Assembly: GCF_002863005.1 (NCBI RefSeq)
Contig: NZ_PKDG01000008.1
Location: 124,001-188,000 of the forward strand
Direction: 5' to 3'
Length of the DNA: 64,000 nt
From: Pseudoxanthomonas sp.
GTDB taxonomy: Bacteria > Pseudomonadota > Gammaproteobacteria > Xanthomonadales > Xanthomonadaceae
Every line of letters begins with the position of its first letter. Within the stretch, counting starts at the first letter, position 1. The position numbers were made by a program, and so were the translations under genes. Positions 11,742-21,474 of this stretch are shown here, one piece after another. A model generated the notes under the pieces. It made no database searches and was not told where the DNA came from. It worked only from the letters and a program-made list of their open reading frames with translations.

Positions 11742-11769
11742 GAGCGCCACCGGAGCTTCGCTTCACCAG

Positions 11770-11887
11770 CCCCCTGAGTCAGGGGGCGATCCGCACCGCA
11801 GGTGCGGATGGGGGTATGGCAGCAAGGCTCGGGGCCCAACGTTTGCGAACGCAAACTTTGGGGGCTTTCCTGCGCTTGCGCAGGAAA
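11770..11887. repeat. Cluster of four hairpins
   Basis: Four inverted repeats stand in 118 bases. They are at 11770-11786 (6-bp stem), 11789-11809 (9-bp stem ATCCGCACC, loop gca), 11841-11856 (7-bp GTTTGCG stem, extendable outward with a mismatch) and 11866-11887 (10-bp TTTCCTGCGC stem, two-base loop). The last sits about eight bases beyond the predicted 3' end of rnpB. None has a long T tract. They may act in rnpB processing or as convergent terminators; that is inference. Confidence 0.6.
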
Positions 11888-11894
11888 ACCAGCG

Positions 11895-12246
11895 GCGGAG
11901 CCGGCCGATAAGCCGGGTTCTGTCGTGGACAGTCATTCCTCTAGGCGCAACGTCACCGTTACGCTCAAGCAACCTACCCGGAGACACTGCGGGCCGCAGC
12001 ATAGCCTCCCTATTTGGTCTTGCTCCCGGTGGGGTTTGCCGTGCCGGTCCGTTGCCGGACTCGCGGTGCGCTCTTACCGCACCATTTCACCCTTGCCTGA
12101 TCTCCGAAGAGCCATCGGCGGTATCTTTCTGTTGCACTTTCCGTCGGCTCGCGCCGCCCAGGCGTTACCTGGCACCGTGCCCTGTGGAGCCCGGACTTTC
12201 CTCGGCATTGTTTCCAATGACGCGACTGTCTGGCCGACTCCGCCGC
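11895..12246 (-). ncRNA. rnpB: RNase P RNA (bacterial class A)
   Basis: This is the catalytic RNA of RNase P, which matures tRNA 5' ends. On the minus strand it contains the universally conserved GAGGAAAGTCCGGGCTCC near the 5' end, AACAGAAAGATACCGCC, GGTAAGAGCGCACCG, and a 3' part with GAGGAATGACTGTCCACGAC ending ACCCGGCTTATCGGCCGGCT. The pairing of the 5' and 3' ends (P1-P4 elements) is consistent with type A. The termini are estimated from family alignment by eye and may be off by several bases. Confidence 0.95.
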
Positions 12247-12273
12247 GCGTATTGTCGCACAACGGCCATGTCG

Positions 12274-13503
12274 CTAACCCGACAGCCAGGCGGATGCGGC
12301 ACCGCCGAGACCCAGCAACAGCACCATCAACCATGGCGGCAACTTCGCCCACATCAGCATCACCACGCCCACGGCAATCCACGCCACGTCGCGCCAGTCA
12401 CGCACGGCCGTGGTCCATAGCGGGTCATAGAGTGCTGCCAGCAACAGTCCCAGCACCACCGCATTGACTCCGGCCACCGCGGCCTGCACGCCTCGCTGAC
12501 GGCGTACGCGCGACCAGAAGGGCAACACACCCACGATCAGCAGGAAGGAAGGCAGGAAAATCGCAAGCAGGCACACCATCGCGCCCAGCCAGCCACCCGG
12601 CCCGGCGGACATGGCAGTCCCCAGGAAAGCGGAGAACGCGAACAAAGGCCCAGGCAGCGCCTGGGCGAAGCCGTAACCGGCAAGGAATTCATCCGTGCCG
12701 ATCCAGCCAGGCGCCACTACTTCCGCCTGCAGCAAGGGCAGCACCACGTGGCCGCCACCGAAAACCAGCGCACCCGTGCGGTAGAACGGATCGAATACCT
12801 GCACGGCTGGCGCCATGGAATACCGCGCCACCCACGGCAGCAGCAACAGCAGGATCAAGAAGGCCACCAGCATCGCCACGCCGGTACGCGCGGACAGCAG
12901 CACCGTCATGCCACCGGCTTCGGCCGCATCGGGCGCACGTCGCAACACCAGACCCGTCATGGCACCCGCCGCGATCAACAGCCACTGCACCCATGCGTGT
13001 GGCCAACACACCACGACCAGCGTCGTTGCCACCGCCATCAGCACGCGCGGTGCATCGATGCAGAACAAACGCCCCATCGCCCATACGGCCTGCGCCACCA
13101 CGGCAACCGCGACCCACTTCAAACCGTGCAGCGATTCGGCGGGCAAGGCGCTGCCCCAATGCACGAGTCCAAGCGCGAACAGCACCATCAACACCGCGGA
13201 CGGCAAGGTGAACCCGCACCACGCCGCGACGGCGCCGCGGATGCCTGCCTGCGACAAGCCAATGGCCATGCCCACCTGGCTGCTGGCCGGACCGGGCAGG
13301 AACTGGCAGAGCGCGACCAGCTCCGCGTACGCACTGTCCGTCAGCCACTGGCGTCGCGCTACGAACTCATCGCGAAAATAGCCGAGATGGGCGATGGGGC
13401 CGCCGAATGAAACCAGCCCAAGCCGAAGGAATACGCGGAATACCCGCCAGGCCCTGGCGTGCTGTCGCGGCTCCCCCGCAGTCATCCCTCGCATGAGCAT
13501 CAT
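12274..13503 (-). CDS. chrA: Chromate transporter, ChrA (CHR) family
   Basis: The 409-residue membrane protein has two homologous halves, as in long-chain ChrA proteins. Each half has its signature: LVSFGGPIAHLGYF and CQFLPGPASSQVGMAIG in the first, and ALVFGGGHVVLPLL and FAQALPGPLFAFSAFLG in the second. The family exports chromate, though some members may carry other anions. It ends 28 bases before the 5' end of rnpB on the same strand and appears to be a single gene. An internal ATG a few codons in is a possible alternative start. Confidence 0.9.
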   Translation of the reverse strand: MMLMRGMTAGEPRQHARAWRVFRVFLRLGLVSFGGPIAHLGYFRDEFVARRQWLTDSAYAELVALCQFLPGPASSQVGMAIGLSQAGIRGAVAAWCGFTLPSAVLMVLFALGLVHWGSALPAESLHGLKWVAVAVVAQAVWAMGRLFCIDAPRVLMAVATTLVVVCWPHAWVQWLLIAAGAMTGLVLRRAPDAAEAGGMTVLLSARTGVAMLVAFLILLLLLPWVARYSMAPAVQVFDPFYRTGALVFGGGHVVLPLLQAEVVAPGWIGTDEFLAGYGFAQALPGPLFAFSAFLGTAMSAGPGGWLGAMVCLLAIFLPSFLLIVGVLPFWSRVRRQRGVQAAVAGVNAVVLGLLLAALYDPLWTTAVRDWRDVAWIAVGVVMLMWAKLPPWLMVLLLGLGGAASAWLSG

Positions 13504-13544
13504 CCCTCACCCATTTCCCGCGCCTTCCTCGACACCGGCATGAT

Positions 13545-15326
13545 TCACGCGAGCGCCGCTGCCCCATCGAGGACATCCATGGGAAGCGGCCCGGACGCCA
13601 GGATGAAGTCGTTGTAGGCGCGCGTGTCGAACCGCGTGCCCAGGCGCTGCCGGGCCTTCTCGCGCGTCGCCAGAATCTGCTGCTTGCCGACCATGAAGCT
13701 GCAGGCCTGCCCCGGGTAGACGCAATAGCGGTCGATCTCGCGCTCGGCGGCATCGCGATGTTCGCCGGCGTTGGCCACCATCCAGTCGATGGCCTGCTGG
13801 CGGGTCCAGCGCGCGTGGTGGATGCCGGTGTCGACGACGACACGGCAGGCACGGAACAACTGGCCCTGCAGGTAGCCGATTCGCCCGAACGGATCGCCTT
13901 CGAATGCACCGATCTCATCCGCCAGTTGTTCGGCATACAGGGCCCAGCCCTCGGTCCACGCCGAAAAGCGCACCGTGCGCCGGAACAGCGACAGTCCACC
14001 CGCCTCGCGCAGCACACTGTCCTGGAAATGGTGACCGGGTATGCCTTCGTGATGCAGCAGCGTCGGGATGCGCCACAGCGCGTTCTCCGCGACCGAGCGC
14101 AGGTTGAGGAAGATGGTCGAGGGCTGGGCGGGATCGCTGCTGGCGCTGTAGAACGCGCCTGGCGCGCCGTCCTGGATCGCGGGCGAGATGCGCTGCACTT
14201 CGACCGGTCGATCCGGAATCACGCGGAACCCCCGTGGCAGCAGGCCCCTGATCCGATCCAGGTGTGCGCTGGCGTAGTCGATGATCGCCCGGCGTCCCGC
14301 GTCCGTGTCCGGCTTGAGGAAGCGCGCATCGCGATCGAGGGCGGCCATGCGCTCACCCACCGATCCACCGGTCAGACCCTCGGCGCGCAGCAGCTGATCG
14401 ATCTCGGCCGACAGTTCCTCCACCCACGTCAGGCCGAGTCGATGCAGCTCGCCTGGCGCGTAGCGGGCGGTGGTGTTGGAACGCAGCGCCGAGGCGTAGT
14501 AAGCCTCGCCGTCCGGCTTGGCCCACACGCCTGCACGATCATCGGCGCGGGGCATCAAGGCTGCGAGCGCCTCGCTCTGGCGTTGCAGGGCAGGCACGAT
14601 ACGCCCGACCAGGATCGCCGAGGCGCGACGGTCCAGATCGGCGATCCCGGCGTCGCGCGCACGCGCGAGTGCCGACGTCGTCAATGGATTGCCGCTGGGC
14701 GCGGCATCGCGCAAGGTCGCGAGCTGCTTCAGGGTCTTGGCCAGAATGAAATGCGGGGGGATGACACCCAGGCCCGCGTCGTGGCGGATCTGTTCGGTTT
14801 CCTGGTCCAGGGCCACGGCGAACTGGCCCAGCCTGTCCAGATAGCGGTCGGCATCCGCCGCGTCCTTCATGGGCGAGCGTCCACCGATGCCGTCCGGCAG
14901 CCAGAAGTAGGCACCGTTCATCTGGCTGACGACATAAGGGCTGGGCCGCAGGTTGATGTCGGAAAAACCGTAGCGCCCGTACTGGTCCGCCATGGCCTCG
15001 TAGACGAAGCGGGCCGTGTCGTAGTCCAGCGCGGCGGCGGCCGAAAGTGCGGCACGGTCGATCCTGCCCAGTTCGTCCAGGCGCCGCGCCGTCGCCTGCC
15101 GATGACGCGCGCGAGCGGCCAGCGAATAGTCGGCCAGGCGGTCCGGTCCACCCTCCTCTGCCTTGAGGGCCTGGGCATGGCGTTGCAGCAGGTCCGCCAG
15201 GCGGACGTCCTCGGTGGGCGCATTCCCCGTTGTGTCGACGACAGGCTTCGAACCGGCCATGCGCGCGGCCAGGGGCCACGTCAGGCCGAGCGCCACGGCG
15301 CCGACCAGCAATTCACGACGACGCAT
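13545..15326 (-). CDS. DUF885 family protein, Tat-exported (copy 1)
   Basis: The DUF885 family is made of putative zinc metallopeptidases of unknown substrate. The motif HEGIPGHHFQ (about residues 426-435) is the expected metal-binding segment. The N terminus MRRRELLVGAVALGLTW looks like a twin-arginine signal, implying periplasmic export after folding. The ATG at 15326 is preferred because GGAGG lies eight bases upstream; a TTG at 15341 is in frame. The product is 593 residues. A second DUF885 gene follows upstream in the same orientation. Confidence 0.85.
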   Translation of the reverse strand: MRRRELLVGAVALGLTWPLAARMAGSKPVVDTTGNAPTEDVRLADLLQRHAQALKAEEGGPDRLADYSLAARARHRQATARRLDELGRIDRAALSAAAALDYDTARFVYEAMADQYGRYGFSDINLRPSPYVVSQMNGAYFWLPDGIGGRSPMKDAADADRYLDRLGQFAVALDQETEQIRHDAGLGVIPPHFILAKTLKQLATLRDAAPSGNPLTTSALARARDAGIADLDRRASAILVGRIVPALQRQSEALAALMPRADDRAGVWAKPDGEAYYASALRSNTTARYAPGELHRLGLTWVEELSAEIDQLLRAEGLTGGSVGERMAALDRDARFLKPDTDAGRRAIIDYASAHLDRIRGLLPRGFRVIPDRPVEVQRISPAIQDGAPGAFYSASSDPAQPSTIFLNLRSVAENALWRIPTLLHHEGIPGHHFQDSVLREAGGLSLFRRTVRFSAWTEGWALYAEQLADEIGAFEGDPFGRIGYLQGQLFRACRVVVDTGIHHARWTRQQAIDWMVANAGEHRDAAEREIDRYCVYPGQACSFMVGKQQILATREKARQRLGTRFDTRAYNDFILASGPLPMDVLDGAAALA

Positions 15327-15429
15327 CAGGTGCACCTCCAAAGCAAGGCGTCCCGAGCCTCGAGTGCCGGGAGGCCGGAACGCAGAACGAGACCATGCAA
15401 TCTCTCCGAACAGGACGCATACCCACGGC

Positions 15430-17235
15430 CTACCGCGTGGCCCCGCTCGACATCAGCCAGCGGTCGATCTTGGCTTCCAGCACGTCCAGCGGCAGGGCAC
15501 CGGTGTCCAGCACCTGGTCGTGGAAACGCCGGATGTCGAAATCCGCACCCAGGCGTTCGGTCGCACGCCGCCGGAGTTCCTGCAACTTCAGTTCACCCAC
15601 CTTGTAGGCGCAGGCCTGGCCCGGATTGGTGATGTAGCGATCGATCTCCACCGCCACGTCGCGCGGGGCCATGGAGGTGTTGGCCAGCATGTAGTCGATC
15701 GCGCGTTGACGGTCCCAGTGCATGGCATGGAGACCGGTGTCGACCACCAGGCGCACGGCGCGCAGCATTTCCATGTCCAGATGGCCGAACCATTGGTAGG
15801 GGTCGGTGAACATGCCCAGTTCCTGCCCCAGGGATTCGGCATACAGGCCCCAGCCCTCGGTGTAGGCGGTGGCGGGCACCTGCCCGAAACGCAGCAGGTC
15901 CGGCAGGCTCTCGTCCTCTTGGACCAGCGAGATCTGGTAGTGGTGGCCGGGCACGCCCTCGTGTAGTTCCAGCGTCTCCAGAGTCGGGATGGGACGCGTG
16001 TTCAACATGGCCATGTTGAAGAACAGGACGCCGGGCTCCGACGCGTCCGGCGGACCGGCGCGGTAGTAGCCCGTGCCCCGCTGGTCGCCCAGCGCCGGCA
16101 GCGGACGCAGCTCGAATGCGGCACGCGGACGACGCGAGAACAGGTCTGGCATCCGCTCCCAGACCTTTGTTTCGATGCGCTCGAAGTGGTCGATGAGGTC
16201 CTTCGGCTCCGAATAGTAGAACTGCGGCCCGGTGCGGACGTGTTCGAAGAAGGCCGGGAGGTCGCCGTCGAAGCCGGTCGCCTGGCGCGCCTGTTCCATG
16301 GCGGTGCGGATCCTGGCCACTTCCGCCACACCCAACTGGTGGATCTGCTGCGCGCTCATCTTCGTGGTGGTGTGCTGGACCAGCAGGGACGCATAGACCC
16401 GCTCGCCGTCCTTCATCGCCCACAGGCCGACGCCCTCGGTGGCGCCCGGCAGATAGCGTTCGCGCAGGAACGTGCGCCAGCGCGCGTAGGCCGGTGCGGC
16501 GCGACCTTCGATGGCCTGGCGATACGCGGCCTCCAGGCGGGTGCGGTCCGCGGTCCCGATGGCGTCAGGGAACCGCGTCACCGGGGAGTAGAAGGGATTC
16601 TCCTCGACCGGCAGCTTCAGGAAGGCTTCGACCTGCGCCAGGATGTTGTTCACCACCACCTTGGGCTGGTGGTAGCCCCGGGCCATTCCCTGCTCCAGGC
16701 GATCGACCGTGCTGTCCATGTACCCGACGAAGCCTTCCAGCTGGGCCAGCCCCCGTTCGTAGTCTTCGACCGTCTTGAAGCGGACGCCCGACAGATAGTC
16801 GGGGAACTCGACGTGCAGGCCGAAGGAGGCGTTCAGCGGCACCAGGTTGCGGATCGCATGGATGCCGCTGTCGATGTCGCCGAGCGCCTGCTCGGCCTGG
16901 TAGCGGAACGCGTCGTAGGCGATCTGGTCCTTCTCGGCCAGTGAGGCGCGGTCTATGCCGGCCAGGACCGACAGTTCGGCACGCTTGTTCGTCGCCAGCC
17001 GCAGGGCGAAGGCCTCGCTCTGGGGGTCGACGAAAACGGCCCCGGTCGGGGGCAGGCCGCGCTCGGCGAGACGCAGGGGATGCAGCGCGTCATCGGCCTT
17101 CTGGCTCTCCGCCACCAGCTGGCGGAACCGCTCACGGGCGTCCGGCGGGGTCGACGCGATCGCCGCGGGCGATGCCGCCACCATGACCAGCGTCGCGACG
17201 GCGGCCTTGAGCCGTTCACGCATTCTCATCTTCAT
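15430..17235 (-). CDS. DUF885 family protein with Sec signal (copy 2)
   Basis: A second DUF885 metallopeptidase-like protein of 601 residues, with LELHEGVPGHHYQISL as the metal-binding segment. The N terminus (KAAVATLVMVAASPAAIAST) is an ordinary Sec-type signal peptide, unlike copy 1. The first ATG overlaps the rsmI stop (ATGA); the in-frame ATG at 17229 has better spacing to AAGGA and is a real alternative. The two copies are diverged paralogues rather than a recent duplication. Substrate unknown. Confidence 0.83.
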   Translation of the reverse strand: MKMRMRERLKAAVATLVMVAASPAAIASTPPDARERFRQLVAESQKADDALHPLRLAERGLPPTGAVFVDPQSEAFALRLATNKRAELSVLAGIDRASLAEKDQIAYDAFRYQAEQALGDIDSGIHAIRNLVPLNASFGLHVEFPDYLSGVRFKTVEDYERGLAQLEGFVGYMDSTVDRLEQGMARGYHQPKVVVNNILAQVEAFLKLPVEENPFYSPVTRFPDAIGTADRTRLEAAYRQAIEGRAAPAYARWRTFLRERYLPGATEGVGLWAMKDGERVYASLLVQHTTTKMSAQQIHQLGVAEVARIRTAMEQARQATGFDGDLPAFFEHVRTGPQFYYSEPKDLIDHFERIETKVWERMPDLFSRRPRAAFELRPLPALGDQRGTGYYRAGPPDASEPGVLFFNMAMLNTRPIPTLETLELHEGVPGHHYQISLVQEDESLPDLLRFGQVPATAYTEGWGLYAESLGQELGMFTDPYQWFGHLDMEMLRAVRLVVDTGLHAMHWDRQRAIDYMLANTSMAPRDVAVEIDRYITNPGQACAYKVGELKLQELRRRATERLGADFDIRRFHDQVLDTGALPLDVLEAKIDRWLMSSGATR

Positions 17236-18071
17236 TCCTTTTTCTTCGAGACCAGGCCGCCATACAACTCCTTCCTCGGCGCGCCGGTGATCTCGGCAGC
17301 GAGCTTGGCGGCTGCCGACGGCGGCAGGTGGGCGTTGAGCAGCGCGTAGACGCGACGACCCTCTGCGAGTTGCGCCGTCTCGTCGTCCGGCGCGCCCTGC
17401 ACCATGACGACAAACTCGCCCTTGCGCTGGTTGTCGTCGGCGTCGACGCGTGCCTGCAGCTCGGCCAGGGTGCCGTCGAGGACGGTTTCGAACAGCTTGG
17501 TCAGTTCGCGCGCCAGTACCGCGGGACGGTAGTCGCCGAACGCGGCGCGCATGTCTGCCAGCGACTCCGCGATGCGGTGCGAGGACTCGTAGAACACCAG
17601 CGTGCGGGCTTCCCCTGCCAGGCGCTGCAGCTGCTCGCGTCGCGCGGACGCCTTGGCCGGCAGGAAGCCTTCGAACGTGAAGCGGTCGCTCGGCAATCCG
17701 GCCACGCTCAAGGCGGCGATGGCCGCGCAGGCGCCCGGCAGCGGACTGACCTTGATGCCGGCCGCGCGCGCGGCGCGCACCAGACGGAACCCGGGGTCGC
17801 TGACCAGCGGCGTGCCGGCGTCGCTCACCAGCGCGAGGGAGTCGCCGGCCAGCAGGCGTTCGACCACGCGCAGGGCCAGTGCGTCCTCATTGTGTTCATG
17901 CAGGGCCACCAGCGGCGTGGACACGCCGAAGTGCGACATCAGCTGGCCGCTGCGGCGTGTGTCCTCGGCGCAGATCGCCGCCACGTTTCGCAGCGTCTCC
18001 AGTGCCCGGGGCGTCAGGTCGCCGAGGTTGCCGATCGGGGTGGCGACGATGAACAGGGTTCCGGCAGGCAT
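17232..18071 (-). CDS. rsmI: 16S rRNA (cytidine(1402)-2'-O)-methyltransferase RsmI
   Basis: RsmI methylates the ribose of C1402, the same nucleotide whose base is methylated by RsmH, also in this window. The 279-residue protein opens with FIVATPIGNLGDLTPRA and has the tetrapyrrole-methylase-fold segments SDAGTPLVSDPGFRLV and ELTKLFE. The ATG at 18071 is used because homologues start at this MPAGTL; the long upstream frame runs antisense through lpoA. It is divergent from lpoA across a 63-base gap, the conserved order in proteobacteria. Confidence 0.96.
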   Translation of the reverse strand: MPAGTLFIVATPIGNLGDLTPRALETLRNVAAICAEDTRRSGQLMSHFGVSTPLVALHEHNEDALALRVVERLLAGDSLALVSDAGTPLVSDPGFRLVRAARAAGIKVSPLPGACAAIAALSVAGLPSDRFTFEGFLPAKASARREQLQRLAGEARTLVFYESSHRIAESLADMRAAFGDYRPAVLARELTKLFETVLDGTLAELQARVDADDNQRKGEFVVMVQGAPDDETAQLAEGRRVYALLNAHLPPSAAAKLAAEITGAPRKELYGGLVSKKKE

Positions 18072-18134
18072 TCCAGTGGGGCTCGGTGGCTGGGGGTAGA
18101 ATCGTAGCCCGGTTCCCCTGCCTGAACATCGACG

Positions 18135-19553
18135 ATGCCCTTGGACCTGCCTGTCGCACGCACGCTTTCCGCACGCCTCCGTCCCGCCCGGGCCCTGGCG
18201 GCATTGCTGCTGGTCGCCCTGCTCGCCAGTTGCGCGACCACGCCGGGCACGAGCCCCGTCACATCGTCCGCACGCTTCGCCCCCGCGTTCGCCAATGCCG
18301 CCACGCTGGCCCGCCAGGACAGTGCCCTCACCGGTCAGGCGCGCAGCGACAACGCACGCGAAATCGACCGCCTGCTCGCCACGCTCGACGACGCCACCCT
18401 CACCCGCGACGCCGCGGCCCTGCCGGTGGGCGACCCGCTGTACAACTTCGCCGGCCGCGCGCTGCAGCGCCGCGGACTGCCGCTGCCGCGCCCGTTCGAT
18501 CGTGGCGCCCAGTGGCGCTTCGACGCCGGCAACCGTCCGCCCGCCGAGGCGGACGGATACCGCCCGCCGGTGAAGCTGGCCGTGCTGTTGCCGCTGTCCG
18601 GCAACCTCGCCACGGCTGCTGCGCCCGTCCGCGATGGCCTGCTGGCCGGCTATTACGGTGAGCGTCGCCGTCGCCCCGACATCCAGTTCTACGACACCAC
18701 CGGCACCGCCGCGGGCGCGACCGCGGCGTATGCGCGCGCGACCGCCGAGGGCGCTGACTTCGTGGTCGGCCCGCTGGGTCGGGACGAAGTAAGCGCGCTG
18801 TTCCAGCAGCCCCAGCTCGCCACCCCGCTGCTGGTGCTCAACCGCGGCACCGTGAGCGTGCCGGACGGCAATGCCGGCTTCTCGCTGGCGCCCGAAGACG
18901 ACGGGATCGCGGCCGCCGAATACCTGTTCGCACGCGAGCGCCGCGCGGCGCTGGTCATCGAGGGCAGCGACGACAATGGCCGTCGCGCATCGCAGGCCTT
19001 CGCCACGCGCTTCGCCGAGCGCGGCGGCAAGGTCACCCGCGTGGTGCGCGTGCAGGACGTACCGGGCGATCTGTCGGCCGCGCTGGCCACCGCGTCGCAG
19101 GAAGGCGCCGATGCCGTGTTCCTGGCCGTGCGCGGCAGCACGGCCCGCGCGCTGACGCCGCAACTGGCCCTGGCCGGCCTGGGCGGCAAGACGCGCGTGG
19201 GGACGTCGCAGCTCACCTCGGGGACGGGCAAGCCGGAAGAAGACATGGCGCTCGATGGCATCGCCTTCCCGACCGAAGCCTGGACCTCGCGCGGCGTGCC
19301 GGCCCTGCCTGCCGCCAGCGTCACCGGAGAGCGCGTCCCGACCGCACGCGGTCCTGCCGCGCGCCTGTTCGCGTTCGGCTACGACGCCTGGCTGCTGACG
19401 GCCTACCTGGAAAAGCTGGCGACCGGCGCGAATGCCGAGATCCGCGGCGCCACCGGACGCCTGCAACTGGACGGGTTCGGCAACGTGGTGCGTACGCCGT
19501 CATGGTCGACCTTCACCGGCGGACGCGCCGCACCGATCGCGGATGGCGGTTGA
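18135..19553 (+). CDS. lpoA: Penicillin-binding protein activator LpoA-like lipoprotein
   Basis: LpoA is an outer-membrane lipoprotein that stimulates PBP1A. The 472-residue protein has a signal peptide ending in the lipobox LLASC, so the mature N terminus would be a lipidated cysteine near residue 33. The C-terminal half (from [24 protein letters not shown]) is a periplasmic-binding-protein-like fold as in the E. coli LpoA C domain; the N-terminal TPR part is shorter than in E. coli. A TAGAAT hexamer at 18097-18102 is a possible -10. yraN overlaps its end. Confidence 0.88.
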   Translation: MPLDLPVARTLSARLRPARALAALLLVALLASCATTPGTSPVTSSARFAPAFANAATLARQDSALTGQARSDNAREIDRLLATLDDATLTRDAAALPVGDPLYNFAGRALQRRGLPLPRPFDRGAQWRFDAGNRPPAEADGYRPPVKLAVLLPLSGNLATAAAPVRDGLLAGYYGERRRRPDIQFYDTTGTAAGATAAYARATAEGADFVVGPLGRDEVSALFQQPQLATPLLVLNRGTVSVPDGNAGFSLAPEDDGIAAAEYLFARERRAALVIEGSDDNGRRASQAFATRFAERGGKVTRVVRVQDVPGDLSAALATASQEGADAVFLAVRGSTARALTPQLALAGLGGKTRVGTSQLTSGTGKPEEDMALDGIAFPTEAWTSRGVPALPAASVTGERVPTARGPAARLFAFGYDAWLLTAYLEKLATGANAEIRGATGRLQLDGFGNVVRTPSWSTFTGGRAAPIADGG

Positions 19554-19932
19554 TCGCCGCGCGCGCGGGCAGGCCGTCGAGGCCGCGGCCCGCGCGCTGC
19601 TGCGGCGTGCCGGCCTGACCGATATTGCCGCCAATGCGGCGTACCGCGGCGGCGAACTGGACCTGGTGATGCACGACGCCACCCGACCGGGCATGCCGTC
19701 GGTGGTGTTCGTGGAAGTGCGCTATCGCCAATCGCAGGCGTTTGGTGGCGGCAGCGCCTCGGTCGATATCGGCAAGCGCCGCCGCCTGGTGCACGCCGCG
19801 CACCGCTTCCTGCAGGACCACCCCGCGCTCGCCGACGCACCCTGCCGCTTCGACGTGATCGATGCGCAGGGCGATCCGGCGTCACCGCACCTCGAATGGA
19901 TCCGCGATGCGTTCCGCGCGGACGAGATCTGA
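19543..19932 (+). CDS. yraN: UPF0102 (YraN) family protein
   Basis: YraN proteins are small nuclease-fold proteins of uncertain function. The 129-residue product shows the family pattern [17 protein letters not shown], then [12 protein letters not shown], then [17 protein letters not shown] and KRRRLVHAA. The start ATG overlaps the lpoA stop by 11 bases, so the pair is probably co-translated; lpoA-yraN is a common arrangement. GELDLV-(X)n-FVEVR corresponds to the predicted metal-binding residues. Confidence 0.92.
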   Translation: MAVDRRARGQAVEAAARALLRRAGLTDIAANAAYRGGELDLVMHDATRPGMPSVVFVEVRYRQSQAFGGGSASVDIGKRRRLVHAAHRFLQDHPALADAPCRFDVIDAQGDPASPHLEWIRDAFRADEI

Positions 19933-19944
19933 CCGCCCGGCACC

Positions 19945-21402
19945 ATGGACCCTCGCCTCCCTCCCGCAGTGCACGATGCTCTTGCCGCCCGGCTTGGCGA
20001 TGGCTGGTTGACCGGCGAGGCCTGTCGCCCCTTCGGCGGCGATGACTCGCGACGTTGGGCCATGCCGGCGGCCGTGGCGTTGCCGCGTACGCAGGAAGAT
20101 GTCGTCGCGATCGTGCGCGCCTGCCGCGAACATCGCGTGCCGATCGTCGCGCGCGGCGCGGGCACGGGCACGACTGGCGCAGCCGTACCGACACAAGGTG
20201 GCGTGGTGGTGTCGTTCGCACGCATGAACCGCGTGGTCGAAGTGCGCGCAGCCGACCGTTGCGTGGTGGTGCAGCCGGGCGTCCTCAACGGCGACCTTCA
20301 GCACGCGCTCGCGCCGCACGGCCTGTTCTGGCCGCCGGACCCCTCCAGTGCCGAGACCTGCAGCGTCGGCGGCAACCTCGCCACGAATGCCGGCGGACCG
20401 CGCGCAGTGAAGTACGGCACTGCGCGCGACAACGTGCTGGGGCTGGTCGCGGTCACTGGCACGGGCGAACTGATCCGCTGCGGCGGCGCTTACACCAAGG
20501 ACGCCACCGGCTACGACCTGACCCACCTGATCGTCGGCAGCGAAGGCACGCTCGCGCTGATCGTCGAAGCGACGCTCAAGCTCGCGCCGCGACCGCACGC
20601 GCAAGCCGGCCTGCGCGTGCTCTATCGCGACGCGGCCACAGCCGCTGCTGCCGTGTCCCGCATCATGGCGCGGCCGACGACGCCCACGATGCTGGAGTTC
20701 ATGGATGGCAGCGCCATCGCATTGATCCGCCGCAACGGCAGCGATGTACCGGAAGCCGGCGCCATGTTGCTGGTCGAAGCCGACGGCGACGACGACACGC
20801 TGCCCTATGCGCTGCAGGCACTGGCTGACGCGGCGGAGGGCGACGGCATGATCGCGCTGGACGTGGCACAGGACGGTACTGCACGCGACCGGCTGTGGGC
20901 CGCACGCCGTGCGCTTTCGCCGGCACTGCGCACGATCAAGCCCGGCAAGATCAACGAAGACGTGGTGGTACCGGTATCGCGCATCCCCGATCTGGTGGCC
21001 GCCATGGAGACGCTGGCGTCGGACGTGGACCTGCCCATCGTCGTGTTCGGCCATGCCGGCAACGGCAACCTGCACGTCAACATCATGTACGACGACGGCG
21101 ATGCCGCCGAGACGGCGCGTGCGCACGCCGCATTGCCGAAGGTCTTCGCTCAGGTGCTGGCGCTGGGCGGCACGCTGTCGGGCGAACACGGCATCGGCCT
21201 GAGCAAGCGCGATTTCATGGCGGAGGCGTTCAACGCGGCGACGCTCAATGCGATGCGGGCGATCAAGCTCGCGCTGGATACCGACGGGATCCTCAATCCG
21301 GGCAAGGTGCTGCCGCCACCCTCATCCCTTTGTAGGAGCGACGTAAGTCGCGACCGCACGTCGTCAGCGTTCGTCGACCATCAAGGAACGGGCAACGGAT
21401 AG
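19945..21402 (+). CDS. FAD-binding oxidase, GlcD/D-lactate dehydrogenase type
   Basis: The protein has an N-terminal FAD-binding PCMH domain (RGAGTGTTGAAVPTQGG, VGGNLATNAGGPRAVKYG, IVGSEGTLALI) and a C-terminal FAD oxidase domain containing VFGHAGNGNLHVN and LSGEHGIGLSKRDF. These fit 2-hydroxyacid dehydrogenases of the GlcD, Dld and D-2-hydroxyglutarate groups; the exact substrate cannot be told. The domain ends at GILNPGKVLP. The last roughly 25 residues are encoded by a REP element (21331-21355) and flanking bases, so the tail is probably acquired and non-functional. Confidence 0.85.
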   Translation: MDPRLPPAVHDALAARLGDGWLTGEACRPFGGDDSRRWAMPAAVALPRTQEDVVAIVRACREHRVPIVARGAGTGTTGAAVPTQGGVVVSFARMNRVVEVRAADRCVVVQPGVLNGDLQHALAPHGLFWPPDPSSAETCSVGGNLATNAGGPRAVKYGTARDNVLGLVAVTGTGELIRCGGAYTKDATGYDLTHLIVGSEGTLALIVEATLKLAPRPHAQAGLRVLYRDAATAAAAVSRIMARPTTPTMLEFMDGSAIALIRRNGSDVPEAGAMLLVEADGDDDTLPYALQALADAAEGDGMIALDVAQDGTARDRLWAARRALSPALRTIKPGKINEDVVVPVSRIPDLVAAMETLASDVDLPIVVFGHAGNGNLHVNIMYDDGDAAETARAHAALPKVFAQVLALGGTLSGEHGIGLSKRDFMAEAFNAATLNAMRAIKLALDTDGILNPGKVLPPPSSLCRSDVSRDRTSSAFVDHQGTGNG

Positions 21403-21468
21403 CCAGCGTGCTGCCGGCGGTTTGCGGGGCACGCAGGGGTCGCGGTCGCGACTTACGTCGCTCCTACA
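21331..21468. repeat. REPIN: inverted pair of REP elements
   Basis: Two REP copies face each other at 21331-21355 (plus orientation, tgtaggagcgacgtaagtcg) and 21444-21468 (complement), 88 bases apart. The first lies inside the end of the FAD oxidase coding sequence; the second is six bases beyond the end of thiL. The pair thus fills the junction of two convergent genes and could fold into a long hairpin when transcribed from either side. Confidence 0.85.
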
Positions 21469-21474
21469 AGGGCA

